This document shows positions 13,717 to 24,888 of a stretch of 64,000 nucleotides of DNA, piece after piece (the stretch's first letter is position 1; the number at the start of each line of letters is the position of its first letter). The stretch is from Rhynchospora pubera. Taxonomy: Eukaryota; Streptophyta; Magnoliopsida; Poales; Cyperaceae. The stretch spans positions 22,616,699 to 22,680,698 of the forward strand of contig CM051459.1 in assembly GCA_028095005.1 (NCBI GenBank). The letters are read 5' to 3'. A program made the position numbers and the translations under genes. The notes below the pieces were generated by a model. It ran no database searches. It was not told where the DNA came from and saw only the letters and a list, made by a program, of their open reading frames with translations.

Positions 13717-16067
13717 TTATGCTGACCCATCTGTCTGAAATATGTAACCAGCAGAAGCAAAGTGTGCCTTGACCGATGAAAGAGCTCTGGAGCGGTGTGA
13801 TATTTTGTTCTTCTCTTCCTTTGGCATTTCAGCATACCTACATTATGCAACAAGAAATGCAACAAGCTTTCAAAATGTTCACTGACTAAGAAACTGGTCC
13901 AGTCTTAGGGATTTTAGTGCTAGATGGGAACTATATATGGGTGTCAGTCTCAGGTATCTACTGCAGAAGTGTGTGATAAATGATAATACATTCAACAAAT
14001 CAACCTACACATTGATAATAAGTCATGACACTCATCAAGTCATAAAACAAGCCACTTACACCATAGGTTAAGCCATTAACGCATAAATGGATCATCCCAA
14101 CTGCTATGGACAGGTTCACACCAGAGTAATTTAAATTTCACTGGGCAGTTTAGGGTACTTGTAGCTGTTCTTGAAATGAAGATATAAATTTGAGAGAAAG
14201 GGGAGAGGGGGTGGGGGGACAAACGTTTGCTCATATCCCTCTGGCTCAAATATTGGGTCCCATCCAAAATCAGTAGGTCCCCTTGCAGGCACTATTTTCC
14301 CCTGAAATCCAACAAAAAGAATTGGAATGAGATGAACAAAAATGCATGAGATACTTCATAGACACCCATCACTATCAAAAGCAGCCTTAAATTTTAAATT
14401 TTTTTTAAGGTGTCATGTATGTGGAATATTTGCCACATAATTCAGGAAAAAAAGTGCACGATGTAGTTTGAAGGACATCAAATGGTCATACTTATAAAGT
14501 TATAAGAGGATTGCTAAAATACTATGCATAGCACGGATGACCTTCGTGCTACGGATTCATTTTTGAATTTCATGTTTTAAACAATCGATCCGAATCGTTC
14601 ATTATCTTTCTCATATTGAAATCTCATTAGAAACCAAATTTTACATTTTTTTGAATTTTTTTACTATTTTTCTCGTATTTTTGAAAATCCTTAATCTAAT
14701 AAATTCTGGACCCTTCAATAATAGCGATTTTCAAAACTATGAGAAAAATAGTAAAAAAATTCAAAAAAATGTAAATTTTGGTTTCTAATGAGATTTCAAT
14801 ATGAAGAAGATAATGAACGGTTTGGATCGGTTGTTTGAAGCATAAAATTCAAGAAAGAATCCGTAGCACGAAGACCATCCGTGCTATGCATAGTATTTTA
14901 GCAATCCTCAAGTTATAATACAATTTTTCTAAGAATTCAGAGAGTATAAGCTTATATCAAAACCATGATAGAACACTTTATACAGGATACTGGGAAACAA
15001 AATCATACCGGTGTTTTACCGACAAATGTTATTGGCTCGTCTTCTGGTCCAAGAGCAAGAGAAAATATGCACATGGCATAAGCTGACTTGTCTTCATAAG
15101 CCTTCAATAGGTTATTCAAGCCTGAAGTAGAAAACAAATAAAAAATAGAGCTTAGCTACATCAATATATCAACAAAATCCAACATAGACTGAAAAAATAT
15201 TCTTCTATACCTTCATGTCCAGTCTTCTGAAGAAACCACTTTCTGCTTATCCATTAGTTTGAAAGCATGTCAGTAGTAGAAACATAAAAGTGATTAAATT
15301 CTTTTTTATCCAATGAATAAGAGAACAGCTTACATGTAAGGTCCTGCAACAGTTTAGCAACAAAAAAAATCAGTTCCTGATAAAATAAGAAAACGCAAAA
15401 TGTACACAACAACTATATGTGGTTAAAGCTGTACGCCTGTACCAGCTCCGACCATCATGTTCTCTAAATTTTGGCAAAAAACAGAGAAGGGGGTTATATT
15501 TTCTTAAGTTTGGACAGGAATTTTGATTACTAGTAATATATAGGTAAAACTATTTCCGAAACAGCAACACTTGAGAAACCATGAACAGTAATTTTGAAGA
15601 GAAATAATAACCTGGGAGGCCATTGAGAGCATTGAAGCATAAGCAAGTGTCTTCCACCAAAACAGGACCATTCACCTATAAAAAACATTTACACAACAAA
15701 AAAAAACTTGTCAAGCCTCATACGTAATCACCTTATGATACATAAAAAGAAAGGAAATGAGCTCTGTTACTAGAATGAAAATACCTGAACAACAGCGAGC
15801 CGGGCCTTCTCTTTCGATATCTCCTCTGGTTCACCTTGCAATTCTGGCACTGCAGATTGGGAAAAGAGTATAAACCCAACTTGCCATTGCATTGCATTGC
15901 ACTCAAATTAATAAAGCGCGAAATTTCATCTTACGATCGAGTTTGAGGGATTGGAAAGGGATGGATTGGCCGAGGATGGCTCGGACCTCCTCCAGCTTCT
16001 TCGCATTTCCTGTCACGAAAGTAACGGGTCGCGGAAACACCCGCATCGCTCCGCCCGAACCCGACAT
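13717..16067 (-). CDS. Inosine triphosphate pyrophosphatase (HAM1/ITPA family)
   Basis: Seen: eight exons on the minus strand (16067-15935, 15849-15785, 15675-15612, 15343-15334, 15242-15211, 15121-15009, 14301-14225, 13837-13717) join in frame to 204 residues, the usual family length. Motifs in order: VTFVTGNAKKLEE near the N-terminus, the nucleotide-binding loop of the family; LPELQGEPEEISKEKA; VEDTCLCFNALNGLPGPYIKWF; FGWDPIF; and the C-terminal KNKISHRSRAL. Known: the enzyme hydrolyses ITP, dITP and XTP to monophosphates plus pyrophosphate, keeping deaminated purines out of nucleic acids. The start at MSGSGGAM is the first in-frame ATG; an alternative begins seven codons later. The fourth exon is only 10 nt. 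The exon 7 donor is a weak AC|GTTTGT, chosen because only it joins T-Y-A-E-M in frame. Intron 6 carries a palindromic MITE. Confidence 0.95.
14506..14909. mobile_element. Palindromic Mutator-like MITE in ITPase intron 6
   Basis: 404 bp, almost one large inverted repeat, with ends GAGGATTGCTAAAATACTAT and its complement. A perfect 9-bp target duplication AAGTTATAA flanks it (14497-14505 and 14910-14918). The 9-bp duplication and long terminal inverted repeats fit Mutator-like MITEs. The core, around ATTGAAATCTC and AACCAAATTTTA, is shared with elements near 46-47.6, 52.5 and 55 kb whose ends differ. Confidence 0.88.
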
Positions 16068-16352
16068 CTCCGCCTCCGATCTCTCTTTTCGGAGGAAGCA
16101 CTGGGGTTTTGCGAATGGGTTTGAGGCTTTGAGCAGACGAGAGGTGATCGCACGGCTACGATCTAATCAGATGCACGAATCTTAGGACTAGCATAAAAAT
16201 CTGTTATTATTTCACATCTTAGTGGGGCTTTTTTGGGCCGAAAATAGTGGGCCGTTATGATTTCAAGAAAGCAATTATTCAGAACTCAATTCACCTCGGG
16301 AATTACTCAGACTTAGAGTAATCAACCATCTGTACAATCAAGCAATCACAGC

Positions 16353-17020
16353 TAGGGGTGCATAACGTGGAAAACGACCATGAAAGTGGTCATTTTCGTT
16401 ATCCGTTGCATTGATGTACGAAATTTTTATACTTATTGCGTTGATTGTTGCATCCGTTTAACACGTGTTGCGTTGATTGTTCCGTTGATGGGAACGATCA
16501 AAACGGTTATAACCGTCTTTGACTACCTAACTGTTTTGCATTTTATTAAGATGTAAGAAAATAAACTATTCTGCATTTTGTATGAAACAGAGATAGAGAA
16601 ATGACAGGTTAGGTCACGCGGGAAAGGGGGAGGAGGCACTATAATCACTTCTTGCTCTCGACGGCGATTGTACTCGGTGGTGCAGAGGCGAGAGAGATAG
16701 ATGTGACTGTGTTCAGCGGAGAAATGACGGAGCGACGCTGCAAAAATCTAATTGTACTCATTTCTCCCTCGATCTCTCTGCTGAGGTCCTCTGCAATCTA
16801 ATAATAAAACCATAAAAAAAATTTTAGACGAAATGCGCGAAATAAACGACCACGAAACGTACCAGTTTCACTAATTGTTCTGTTCTGAGACGAAACAATA
16901 TTTCTATTTGCGTTGGTTGTTCCGTTCCTTAAACGAAACTGAAATCCTTATCCGTTATCGTTCAGTTTCGGACGAAACGAAACGAAAGAACGGTTGAAAC
17001 GGCTACCGTTTTCAGCCCTA
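16353..17020. mobile_element. Non-autonomous hAT element, 668 bp, CGAAACG-rich
   Basis: Ends are TAGGGGTGCATAACG on the left and TTTTCAGCCCTA on the right, with a perfect 8-bp target duplication ATCACAGC (16345-16352 and 17021-17028). Subterminal regions are rich in GTTGCGTTGATTGTTCCGTT- and CGAAACGA-like words. There is no transposase frame. It lies about 290 bp upstream of the ITPase start. Confidence 0.9.
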
Positions 17021-17037
17021 ATCACAGCGTTATCGCT

Positions 17038-17066
17038 CTCACCCTCACCCTCACCCTCACCCTCAA
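17038..17066. repeat. Short (CACCCT)n microsatellite
   Basis: About four direct copies of CACCCT just right of the hAT duplication. It resembles but does not equal the plant telomere repeat. Confidence 0.7.
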
Positions 17067-17614
17067 TATTGCAGTTATCAGCTCCGCTAATCAACATTGC
17101 AAAATATTTAGAAATACATTATGACTTTCTAATTAACCCTTGCGCAGGTTCTAAAGAAAATGTAAAGCCCATACAAATCTGTTTAACACTCTAACATGTT
17201 TTTGTTGGCAATAATATCAAGACGGGGCAATAACTAAATCTCTCCCCTGGTTTTGTACAAATTTTTTTTTCTAGAAATCGAAAGTCATTAGAGCCTGCCT
17301 CCATTGAACTCCGTGTAACTAGCTAACATTTATCTCCCCTAACTACTGCTCATGATGGGATTATCGAGCTCATTTTATCACTTAAATGCAATAACCTTGA
17401 TCAAACAAGTATAATGTTGTAACCGTTCAAAAATAAGCCTGCACGTAACACAATCTCGTCGGAGAGATTTTGATATATCATTAGCTAAAATAGCAGGATA
17501 TAAACGTATTTATTTAGTATAGGACACAATTGGTCAACATAGTAAAAGATGCTTCAATATGCGCCCCAAGTCTTCTTTTCTCGCCATTCCAATAAATTTT
17601 GGTTGTCTATAACA

Positions 17615-19308
17615 TAGTGTACTTGAGATGCATGTTGCGGTGGATCTGCGGTCATACGAGGAAAGATCGGATTAAAAATGATGACATACGAGATATGGTT
17701 GGGGTCACACCGATAGAGGAGAAGCTGACCCAACATCGTTTGAGATGGTTTGGACATATCCAACGCAGACCTCCAGAGGCACCGGTACGTAGCGGAATTC
17801 TTAATCATTTCGAGAACACGCGAAAGGAGAGAGGGAGACCAAGATTGACATGGGAAGAAGCGATGAAAAGAGACCTTAAAGAATGGAACGTCTCCAAGGA
17901 GTTGGTGATCGATAGGAGCACTTGGAAGTTAGCAATTCATGTACCGGAGCCATGATGTAGGAACTTAGGGGTAGGAGCGATGCCATAGATTTGTAGGTCC
18001 CTCTATTAGGTCACGGTCGAGATCTAAGTTTCTACTATTACTATTATTATTAGAGATATTATTATTAGTATGACTAGTAGGGATGAAAACGGAGCGGATA
18101 AAATCCGCTCCGATCCGTATCCGAATCCGAAAAATACGCATAACATCCGATCCGTATCCGTATCCGAACATATCCGTATTCGTATTCGTATCCACCAAAA
18201 AAATATGGATGCGGATATGGTTTTGAGTTTTTTGACAATATCCGATCCGTATTCGTATCCGACATGGATATTATCCGTATCCGATAGATATTAATCCGTT
18301 TATCCGTATTTTTAATGGCATAAGATAATTAATATAATTACTTATCTACATTAGAGAATACTTTTAATTATATAATGCTTAATTTTTATTAGATAAGTTC
18401 TCTTATAATAATATATTTTTTTTATTATTGAGACGATTATATATGATAATAATACTAAAATTATTTTTTTTTCTCTAATCATGTTGATTACATATGATTA
18501 ATATACTTTTTTAATGTATGATGACATTTAAGGTAACATGATATGATTTGACATTGAATAGTTAAATATCCTGTTGGAATTCAAATTATGGAAAGACTGA
18601 ATTTATTGATCAATTCTATTAAATTTGTACTTATGTGGTGCTTGCAATTTTATTGATTAATTCATAAATTTGATAATTACGGTTATATATGTGATTTATT
18701 GAATCCAATATATTTGTTGAGAATCCAACCAATAATGTTAATAATAATTTAATTTATACATATTATATATAATATTTTGATGAAATTTTAGATTTAATTG
18801 GTTGAAAGAATAAATTTTGTACACTGCTTACCTTATTACCTTATTATCGTATAATTTATATTGTTTGAATATAACTTATTGCATGACATGAAAATTTTCT
18901 TATGCTTCAGCTACTCTCATATATAACAAACTTTTATACGCAATATGAAATTAAAAAAAAGTTATAAAGAAATGAAATAAAATAAATTGATCGTTATATG
19001 ATCCGTAACCGACAAAATATATTCGTATTCGACTCCGTATCCGATAATATCCGAACCGTATCCGTATCCGTTTAATATCCGAACCGTATCCGTATCCGAA
19101 CGCATCCGTATTCGTATCCGTATCCGAGAAAAAAATATGAATGCGGATATGGGAAGACCTACATCCGCTCCGTATCCGATCCGTTTTCATCCCTAATGAC
19201 TAGTCTTATTATTAGTATCTTTTTATGTTTTGTTTTTTGTTCTTAGATGTGTTCTCTTGTTGGGTTTCCTAGCCTATCCCAACTTATTTGGGACAAAAAA
19301 CTTAGTTG
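17615..19308 (+). mobile_element. 5'-truncated LINE fragment, split by a hAT element
   Basis: 17632-17955 encodes about 107 residues typical of the tail of plant LINE reverse transcriptases: MLRWICGHTRKDRI, IEEKLTQHRLRWFGHIQRR, RGRPRLTWEEAMKRDLKEW and TWKLAIHVPEP, then a stop. The 3' end around 19272-19308 has the CCTATCCCAACTTATTTGGG motif seen at plant LINE ends. Near-perfect duplications TTGTCTATAACA (17603-17614) and TTATCTATAACA (19309-19320) flank it, and copies B and C show the empty site. The net LINE sequence is about 570 bp, so it is dead on arrival. The hAT element at 18078-19195 sits inside its 3' region. Confidence 0.88.
18078..19195. mobile_element. Non-autonomous hAT element, 1118 bp, ATCCGTATCCG subterminal repeats
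   Basis: Ends TAGGGATGAAAACGGA and its near-complement CCGTTTTCATCCCTA; a perfect 8-bp target duplication ATGACTAG (18070-18077 and 19196-19203). About 230 bp on the left and 190 bp on the right are dense arrays of ATCCGTATCCG-type words. The AT-rich interior has no transposase. Nested inside the LINE. Confidence 0.92.
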
Positions 19309-19887
19309 TTATCTATAACAATCAATGCAAAACTAATCTTTATCGTATATTGTGTAATTAATTCTCGCTGGTATCTTATAGAAAAGCTTTCTACTTGTAT
19401 GGGTATTCAATAAAATGTTATCCATGAAATATATTGTAATTGAGCTAGAAATTGACTAGCATATCTCATTTTGATGGTATAAATTAAATGAATGGCTTCT
19501 GGGTTGCAATAGTTTAAAACGAAAGAAGGTCATTAAGTAGACAAAAAAAAAAAAGAGTTCCGAACTTGCGTGCTTCACACAAAATAGGTAGAAAAATTAA
19601 GTCACGATATATGTACCTAAATTATTGTTAATCACGCCAATATAGCAGAAATCATATCAAGCTTTAACCTAACTTGTATTGATTCATGATTTCCTTCAAG
19701 ATGTACCCTTGTTTGACCCGGGGGAAAAAAAAATTACCGTAATTTCAGATGTTTAAGTGGACGTTGCACAATATACCATCACAACCGTTGTTTTAATTCC
19801 CGTAATTTTTAATTTTCGTACCGTTGTTACAAAGCGCAAGCAGAGACTAAACTCGACTCTTTGTCAGATCAACAACTTGTTCACATA

Positions 19888-20076
19888 GGCTCCGTTTGGA
19901 TGGCTTCTTCCCGGAATAAGGAATAAGGAATAACCACTTTTTATTAATAAATTTATTTCTAACCATCCAAACTCTTCACAAAAGTTACACACTTCCCAAT
20001 AAATTTACCCCTTCCCAATAAATTTCTTCCCTTCTTCCTTCTTCCTACCTTATTCTCAACGCATCCAAACGGAGCC
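19888..20076. mobile_element. Tourist-like MITE, 189 bp, empty sites known
   Basis: Ends GGCTCCGTTTGGATG and CATCCAAACGGAGCC, flanked by ATA on both sides. Copies B (near 22478) and C (near 34212) read straight through as CACATAGAATTATTG, which proves insertion with a 3-bp duplication, as in PIF/Harbinger elements. It shares a TGTGTAACTTTGTGAAGA block with copies at 42.2, 44.4 and 48.0 kb. Confidence 0.9.
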
Positions 20077-20253
20077 ATAGAATTATTGCTAAAATATAAA
20101 GGTAAAAAGGAAATTCAGGAACAAGAATTATTGCTAGAATACAAAGTACGCAGTTTGTTCTAAAATTCAATTGCACGACATCCTACAATTATCTACACAT
20201 TCATGTATTTCGTAGGAGAGCAAACTTCATGATATCAGAAAACTAAACAAAAA

Positions 20254-20513
20254 TTTTTTTATGTAAAATTTGCTTTTTAGCCCTCAAAATTTTTGTTATT
20301 ACAAAATATATAATTTATGATTAGAAATTAAACATAATTTAAAATCTATTATAAAAATATAAGTATATAATTAAATCATACATGTTAAATACATAATATT
20401 GTATATGTTTATAATACTTATTTACAAATTATGTTTAATTTCTAATCACAAATTATATATTTTGTAATAACAAAAATTTTAAGGGCTAAAAAGCAAATTA
20501 TACATTAAAAAAA
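20254..20513. repeat. AT-rich palindromic element in copy A
   Basis: About 260 bp with long inverted arms: TTTGCTTTTTAGCCCTCAAA on the left and its near-complement on the right, loop near 20385. The same element is in copy B at 22652-22908, so it predates that duplication. Probably an old MITE; no target duplication resolved. Confidence 0.7.
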
Positions 20514-20859
20514 TTACTCACTTTTTACTTAAAAAAAGGTTGACTCAAATTTGAATTGATGTGGGGTTTTTTTGGTTTGTATCGGCATTCCCATTTGCCG
20601 ATCCAAACTTGGATCGGCATCCGAGATACCGATCAAAGCAATTTGTAGAGTCGGCAATCTCGATGCTATCCTACAATGTTATTTTTAAAATTTCAAAATT
20701 TTTACAGTTATTATCGAAATTCGAGTGAACAGTAACATTAGTTTTAATTTTTTCGGCATCAACAATCTTGGTTACTTCTCTTTATTTCAAAAAAGCAATT
20801 ATTCAAGAGAAATGATAACTTCAGTTTTGCCATCGTTTGAAGAACACATAAAAGCAATA

Positions 20860-21045
20860 AGACGAACATATAGATGATCAAAGTAAACACATTCAAAAAA
20901 AGATTTGCTATTTCTTATTTAGATTTTTATATGCATATTAAACTTATTTTTGTTGAATTTATTTGTTTGTATGTGTTTACTTTAATCATTTATATATTTA
21001 ACTTGTCTATTTTATATGTTCATTTTATTCAATCATCGATGGCAT
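20860..21045. repeat. Short inverted repeat near the end of copy A
   Basis: Words such as GATCAAAGTAAACACAT and ATGTGTTTACTTTAATCAT face each other, with arms of roughly 40-60 bp. A similar arrangement is in copy B (23220-23400), and a related hairpin is at 50985-51160. Origin unknown. Confidence 0.55.
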
Positions 21046-21293
21046 TGCAAAATCAGATGATCAATTTTCATTATTCAAAACTCAATTCGCCTCAGTTAAC
21101 AGAAAGCACATTTCGGTTTAGCTAATGAGCATATTACAACAAAGCATTTTCTAATCAACATTGCAAAATATTTAGAAATTAATACATTATGACTTTCTAA
21201 TTAAACCTTGCGCAGGTTCTAAAGAAAATGCAGAGCCCATACAAATCTGTTTAACATGTTTTTGTTGGCAATAATATCAAGACGGGGGAATAA

Positions 21294-21523
21294 TTTTTTG
21301 ATGGAAAAACAAGAGTCAAGCCCGTGCCTTTTTATTAAATAAATAAGAACCATACAAAATCCATTAGCCAGTGGCTAATTTCCTTAAAAAAAGTACAAAA
21401 AAAAAGGAAAACAAGGAAAAAATTCCAAAGCTTAAGGTTGTTAGCTTAAGGTAGAGAGAATAATCAAGTCGGCTTTCTCAAAGCACTCCATTCCCAAATG
21501 TGTTCTGTAGACTTCATCTAACA
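21294..21523 (-). mobile_element. L1-type LINE 3' tail in copy B
   Basis: Read on the minus strand it ends CTTGTTTTTCCATCAAAAAA, a common 3' end of plant L1-type LINEs, preceded by a TTATTTAATAAAAAGGC-like stretch. Direct repeats of CAAGACGGGG flank it. Copy A lacks it and shows the uninterrupted GACGGGGCAATAACTAAATC. It is only the last ~230 bp, so strongly 5'-truncated. Confidence 0.75.
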
Positions 21524-22651
21524 GCAAGACGGGGCAAATTAAATCTGTCTCCTAGTTTTGCACAAAATTTTTTTCTAGGAAATCGAAAGTCATATAGAGC
21601 CTGCCTTATTTGAACTCCGTGCAACCAACTAACAGCCTATCTCCTCTAACATATGCTCATGATGTGTTTATCAAGCTCATTTTATCACTTAAATGCAATA
21701 ACCTTGATCAAACAAGTATAATGTTGTAACCGTTCAAAAATAAGCCTGCACGTAATACAATCTGGTTGGAGAGATTTTGATATATCTTATGCTAAAATGG
21801 CAGGATATAAATGTATTTATTTAGTATAATACGGAATTGGTCAACATAGTAAAAGATGCTTCAATATGCGCCCCAAGTCTTCTTTTGTCGCCATTCTAAT
21901 AAATTGTGGTCGTCTATAACAATCAATGCAAAACTAATTTTTAACGTATATTGTGTAATTAATTCTCGCTGGTATCTTATAGAAAAGCTTTCTACTTGTA
22001 CGGATATTCAATAAAATGTTATCCATGAAATATATTGTAATTGACTAGCATAATCTCATTTTGATGGTATAAAATGAATGGCTTCTGGGTTGCAATAGTT
22101 TAAAACGACAGGAGGTCATTAAGTAGACAAAAAAAAAAAAAAAAGGGTTCCGAACTTACGTGCTTCACACAAAATAGGTAGAAAAATTAAGTCACAATAT
22201 ATGTACCTAAATTATTGTTAATCACGCCAATATAGCAGAAATCATATCAAACTTTAACCTAACTTGTATTGATTCATGATTTCATTCAAGATGTACCCTT
22301 GTTTGACCCACAAAAAAAAAATTACCGTAATTTCAGATGTTTAAGTGGGCGTTGCACAATATACCATCACAACCGTTGTTTTAATTCCCGTAATTTTTAA
22401 TTTTCAGACCGTTGTTACAAAGCACAAGCAGAGACTAAACTCGACTCTTTGTCCGATCAACAACAACTTGTTCACATAGAATTATTGATAAAATATAAAC
22501 GCAAAAAGGAAATTCAGGAACAAGAATTATTGCTAGAATACAAAGTACGCAGTTTGTTCTAAAATTCAATTGCACGACATCCTACAATTATCTACACATT
22601 CATGTATTTCGTAGGAGAGCAAACTTCATGATATCAGAAAACTATACATAA

Positions 22652-22908
22652 TTTTTTTTATGTAAAATTTGCTTTTTAGCCCTCAATTTTTGTTATTACA
22701 AAATATATAATTTGTAATTAGAAATTAAACATAATTTAAAATCTATTATAAAAATATAAGTATATAATTAAATCATACATGTTAAATACATAATAGTATA
22801 TGTTTATAATACTTATTTACAAATTATGTTTAATTTCTAATGACAAATTATATATTTTGTAATAACAAAAATTTTGAGGGCTAAAAAGCAAATTTTACAT
22901 AAAAAAAT
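22652..22908. repeat. AT-rich palindromic element in copy B
   Basis: Orthologous in position to 20254-20513 of copy A, with the same GCTTTTTAGCCCTCA arms. Small indels separate the two copies. Confidence 0.7.
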
Positions 22909-23572
22909 TACTCACTTTTTACTAAAAAAAGGTTAACTCAAATTTGAATTGCTGTGGATTTTTTTGGTTTGTATCGGCATTCCCATTTGCCGATCCAAAC
23001 TTGGATCGGCATCCGGGATACCGATCATCTACAACGTTATTTTTAAAATTTCAAAATTTTTACAGTTATTTTCGAAATTCGAATGAACAGTAAAATTAGT
23101 TTTAATTTTTTCGGCATCAACAATCTTGGTTACTTCTCTTTATTTCAAAAAAGCAATTATTCAAGAGAAATGATAACTTCAGTTTTGCCATCGTTTGAAG
23201 AACGCATAAAAGCAACAAGATGAACATATAGATATTCAAAGTAAACACATACAAAAAAAGATTTGCTATTTCTTATTTAGATTTTTATATGAATATTAAA
23301 CTTATTTTTATTGAACTTATTTGTTTGTATGTGTTTACTTTAATCATTTATATATTTAACTTGTCTATTTTATATGTTCGTTTTATTCAATCATCGATGG
23401 CATGGCAAAATCAGATGATCAATTTTCATTATTCAAAACTCAATTCGCCTCAGTTAACAAAAAAGCACATTTCGGTTTAGCTAATGAGCATATTACAACA
23501 AAGCATTTTCTAATCAACAAAGCATTTTTTAACATGTTTTTGTTGGCAATAATATCAAGACGGGGCAATAAT

Positions 23573-23830
23573 TTTTTGATGGAAAAACAAGAGTCAAGCC
23601 CCTGCTTTTTTATTAAATAAATAAGAACCGTACAAAATCCGTTAGCCAGTGGCTAATTTCCTTAAAAAAAGTACAAAACAAAAAGGAAAACAAAGAAAAA
23701 AATTCTAACAAAGCTTAAGGTTGTTAGCTTAAGATAGAGAGAATAATCAAGTCGGCTTTCTCAAAGCACCCCATTCCAGTAGGATTTCATCTAACAGCTT
23801 CAAATGTGTTTTGTAGACTTCATCTAACAG
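23573..23830 (-). mobile_element. L1-type LINE 3' tail in copy C
   Basis: Same insertion as 21294-21523. Here the target duplication is intact: CAAGACGGGGCAATAATT at 23557-23574 and again from 23831. It has a short internal duplication around CATCTAACAG (23785-23830) that copy B lacks. Confidence 0.8.
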
Positions 23831-24888
23831 CAAGACGGGGCAATAATTAAATCTGTCTCCTAGTTTTGCACAAAATTTTTTCTAGAAATCGCAAGTCAGT
23901 AGAGCCTGCCTCATTTGAACTCCGTGCAACCAACTAACAGCCTATCTCCTCTAACATATGCTCATGATGTGTTTATCAAGCTCATTTTATCACTTAAATG
24001 CAATAACCTTGATCAAACAAGTATAATGTTGTAACCGTTCAAAAATAAGTCTGCACGTAACACAATCTCGTTGGAGGAATTTTGATATATCATTAGCTAA
24101 AATAGCAGGATATAAATGTATTTATTTAGTATAGGACACAATTGATCAACATAGCAAAAGATGCTTCAGTATGCGCCTCAAGTCTCCTTTTGTCGCTATC
24201 AAATCAAAACATATATTAATCGGCAGATATAGATCCGACTCCGAAACAACTGTGCGCGAACAGTTGTTGGAGCAGTGTTTGCATCTGGTCCATTCATTCC
24301 TCCTAATGCATCGTGTTCGTCTGATTCCTTTCTTTTGGATCCTTCGTCACCTCTGCTATTGTTTAATCTTTTCCTTGCGTTCTCTCTCTTCCTCTCTCGC
24401 AGCTCCATCGATCAGATGAGGTTCCCCATGTGCCTGTAGTACGGAGGCTGTTGTTAGATATCCTTCTGATCCTCTCTTCTCTCTATTGTTTTCTCTTCAT
24501 TTTGCTCCAGCAGGCATCGCTCCCAAGGCGATTGGGAGAAAAAATGTCTTCGGTCTTCGCCGCTTGATTCCGGTGATTGCAGAACTATTTGCGACCTAAC
24601 CTGCAGATAGGGTACGATCGGCTACTCCTCTTTCAGATGAGTATCGTCTCTATCCCCTTCTCTCTCTCTCAACTCAAAATTTTGTGTGTTTAGGCTTTCT
24701 TTCTGTGTGTTGTATGGACATATATGTGTCTCTCTGAAGGGCTTATTCTCTCTCATTGTCCGTGGAGGCAGCAAAGTAGGTCATATCCACTCGAGTCCTC
24801 TCCTTCTCTTTCCTTTGTGGTTCCTTTTCTTTTTTCCTCTCTCAAAAAGCATGTTCAAAATTTTATCTCATTTCAACTTTTCATTTAG

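Larger units (their letters stand above)
17089..21150. repeat. Copy A of a ~2.3 kb tandem repeat (with insertions)
   Basis: It begins with AACATTGCAAAATATTTAG and runs to the same words at the start of copy B. It shares, in order, with copies B and C: the GACGGGGCAATAA block, AATGCAATAACCTTGATCAA, TCAATATGCGCCCCAAGTCT, AATCAATGC(A/T)AAACTAAT and ACCATCACAA(C/G)CGTTGTTTTAA. Without its insertions (LINE plus hAT at 17615-19308, Tourist-like element at 19888-20076) it is close to the length of copy B. A remnant of a preceding copy's end may lie at 16262-16300. No coding function recognised. Confidence 0.85.
21151..23510. repeat. Copy B of the ~2.3 kb tandem repeat
   Basis: The most intact copy. 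It lacks the RT-bearing LINE, hAT and Tourist insertions of copy A and the Helitron and LTR insertions of copy C, so it acts as the empty-site reference. It does contain the L1-type LINE tail at 21294-21523 and the palindromic element at 22652-22908. No coding region recognised. Confidence 0.85.

Noticed and set aside
15892..16185. 97-codon plus-strand frame
   Set aside because: It is the antisense shadow of ITPase exon 1 and its leader.
17038..17066. Interstitial telomere repeat
   Set aside because: The unit is CACCCT, not CCCTAAA, and only about four copies exist.
17599..17955. 118-codon frame as a possible host gene
   Set aside because: The protein is a LINE reverse-transcriptase tail, and the segment is flanked by a target duplication with empty sites in sister repeats.
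18100..19190. ATCCGTATCCG arrays as a centromeric or satellite repeat
   Set aside because: They are confined to the subterminal parts of a hAT element with clean ends and an 8-bp duplication.
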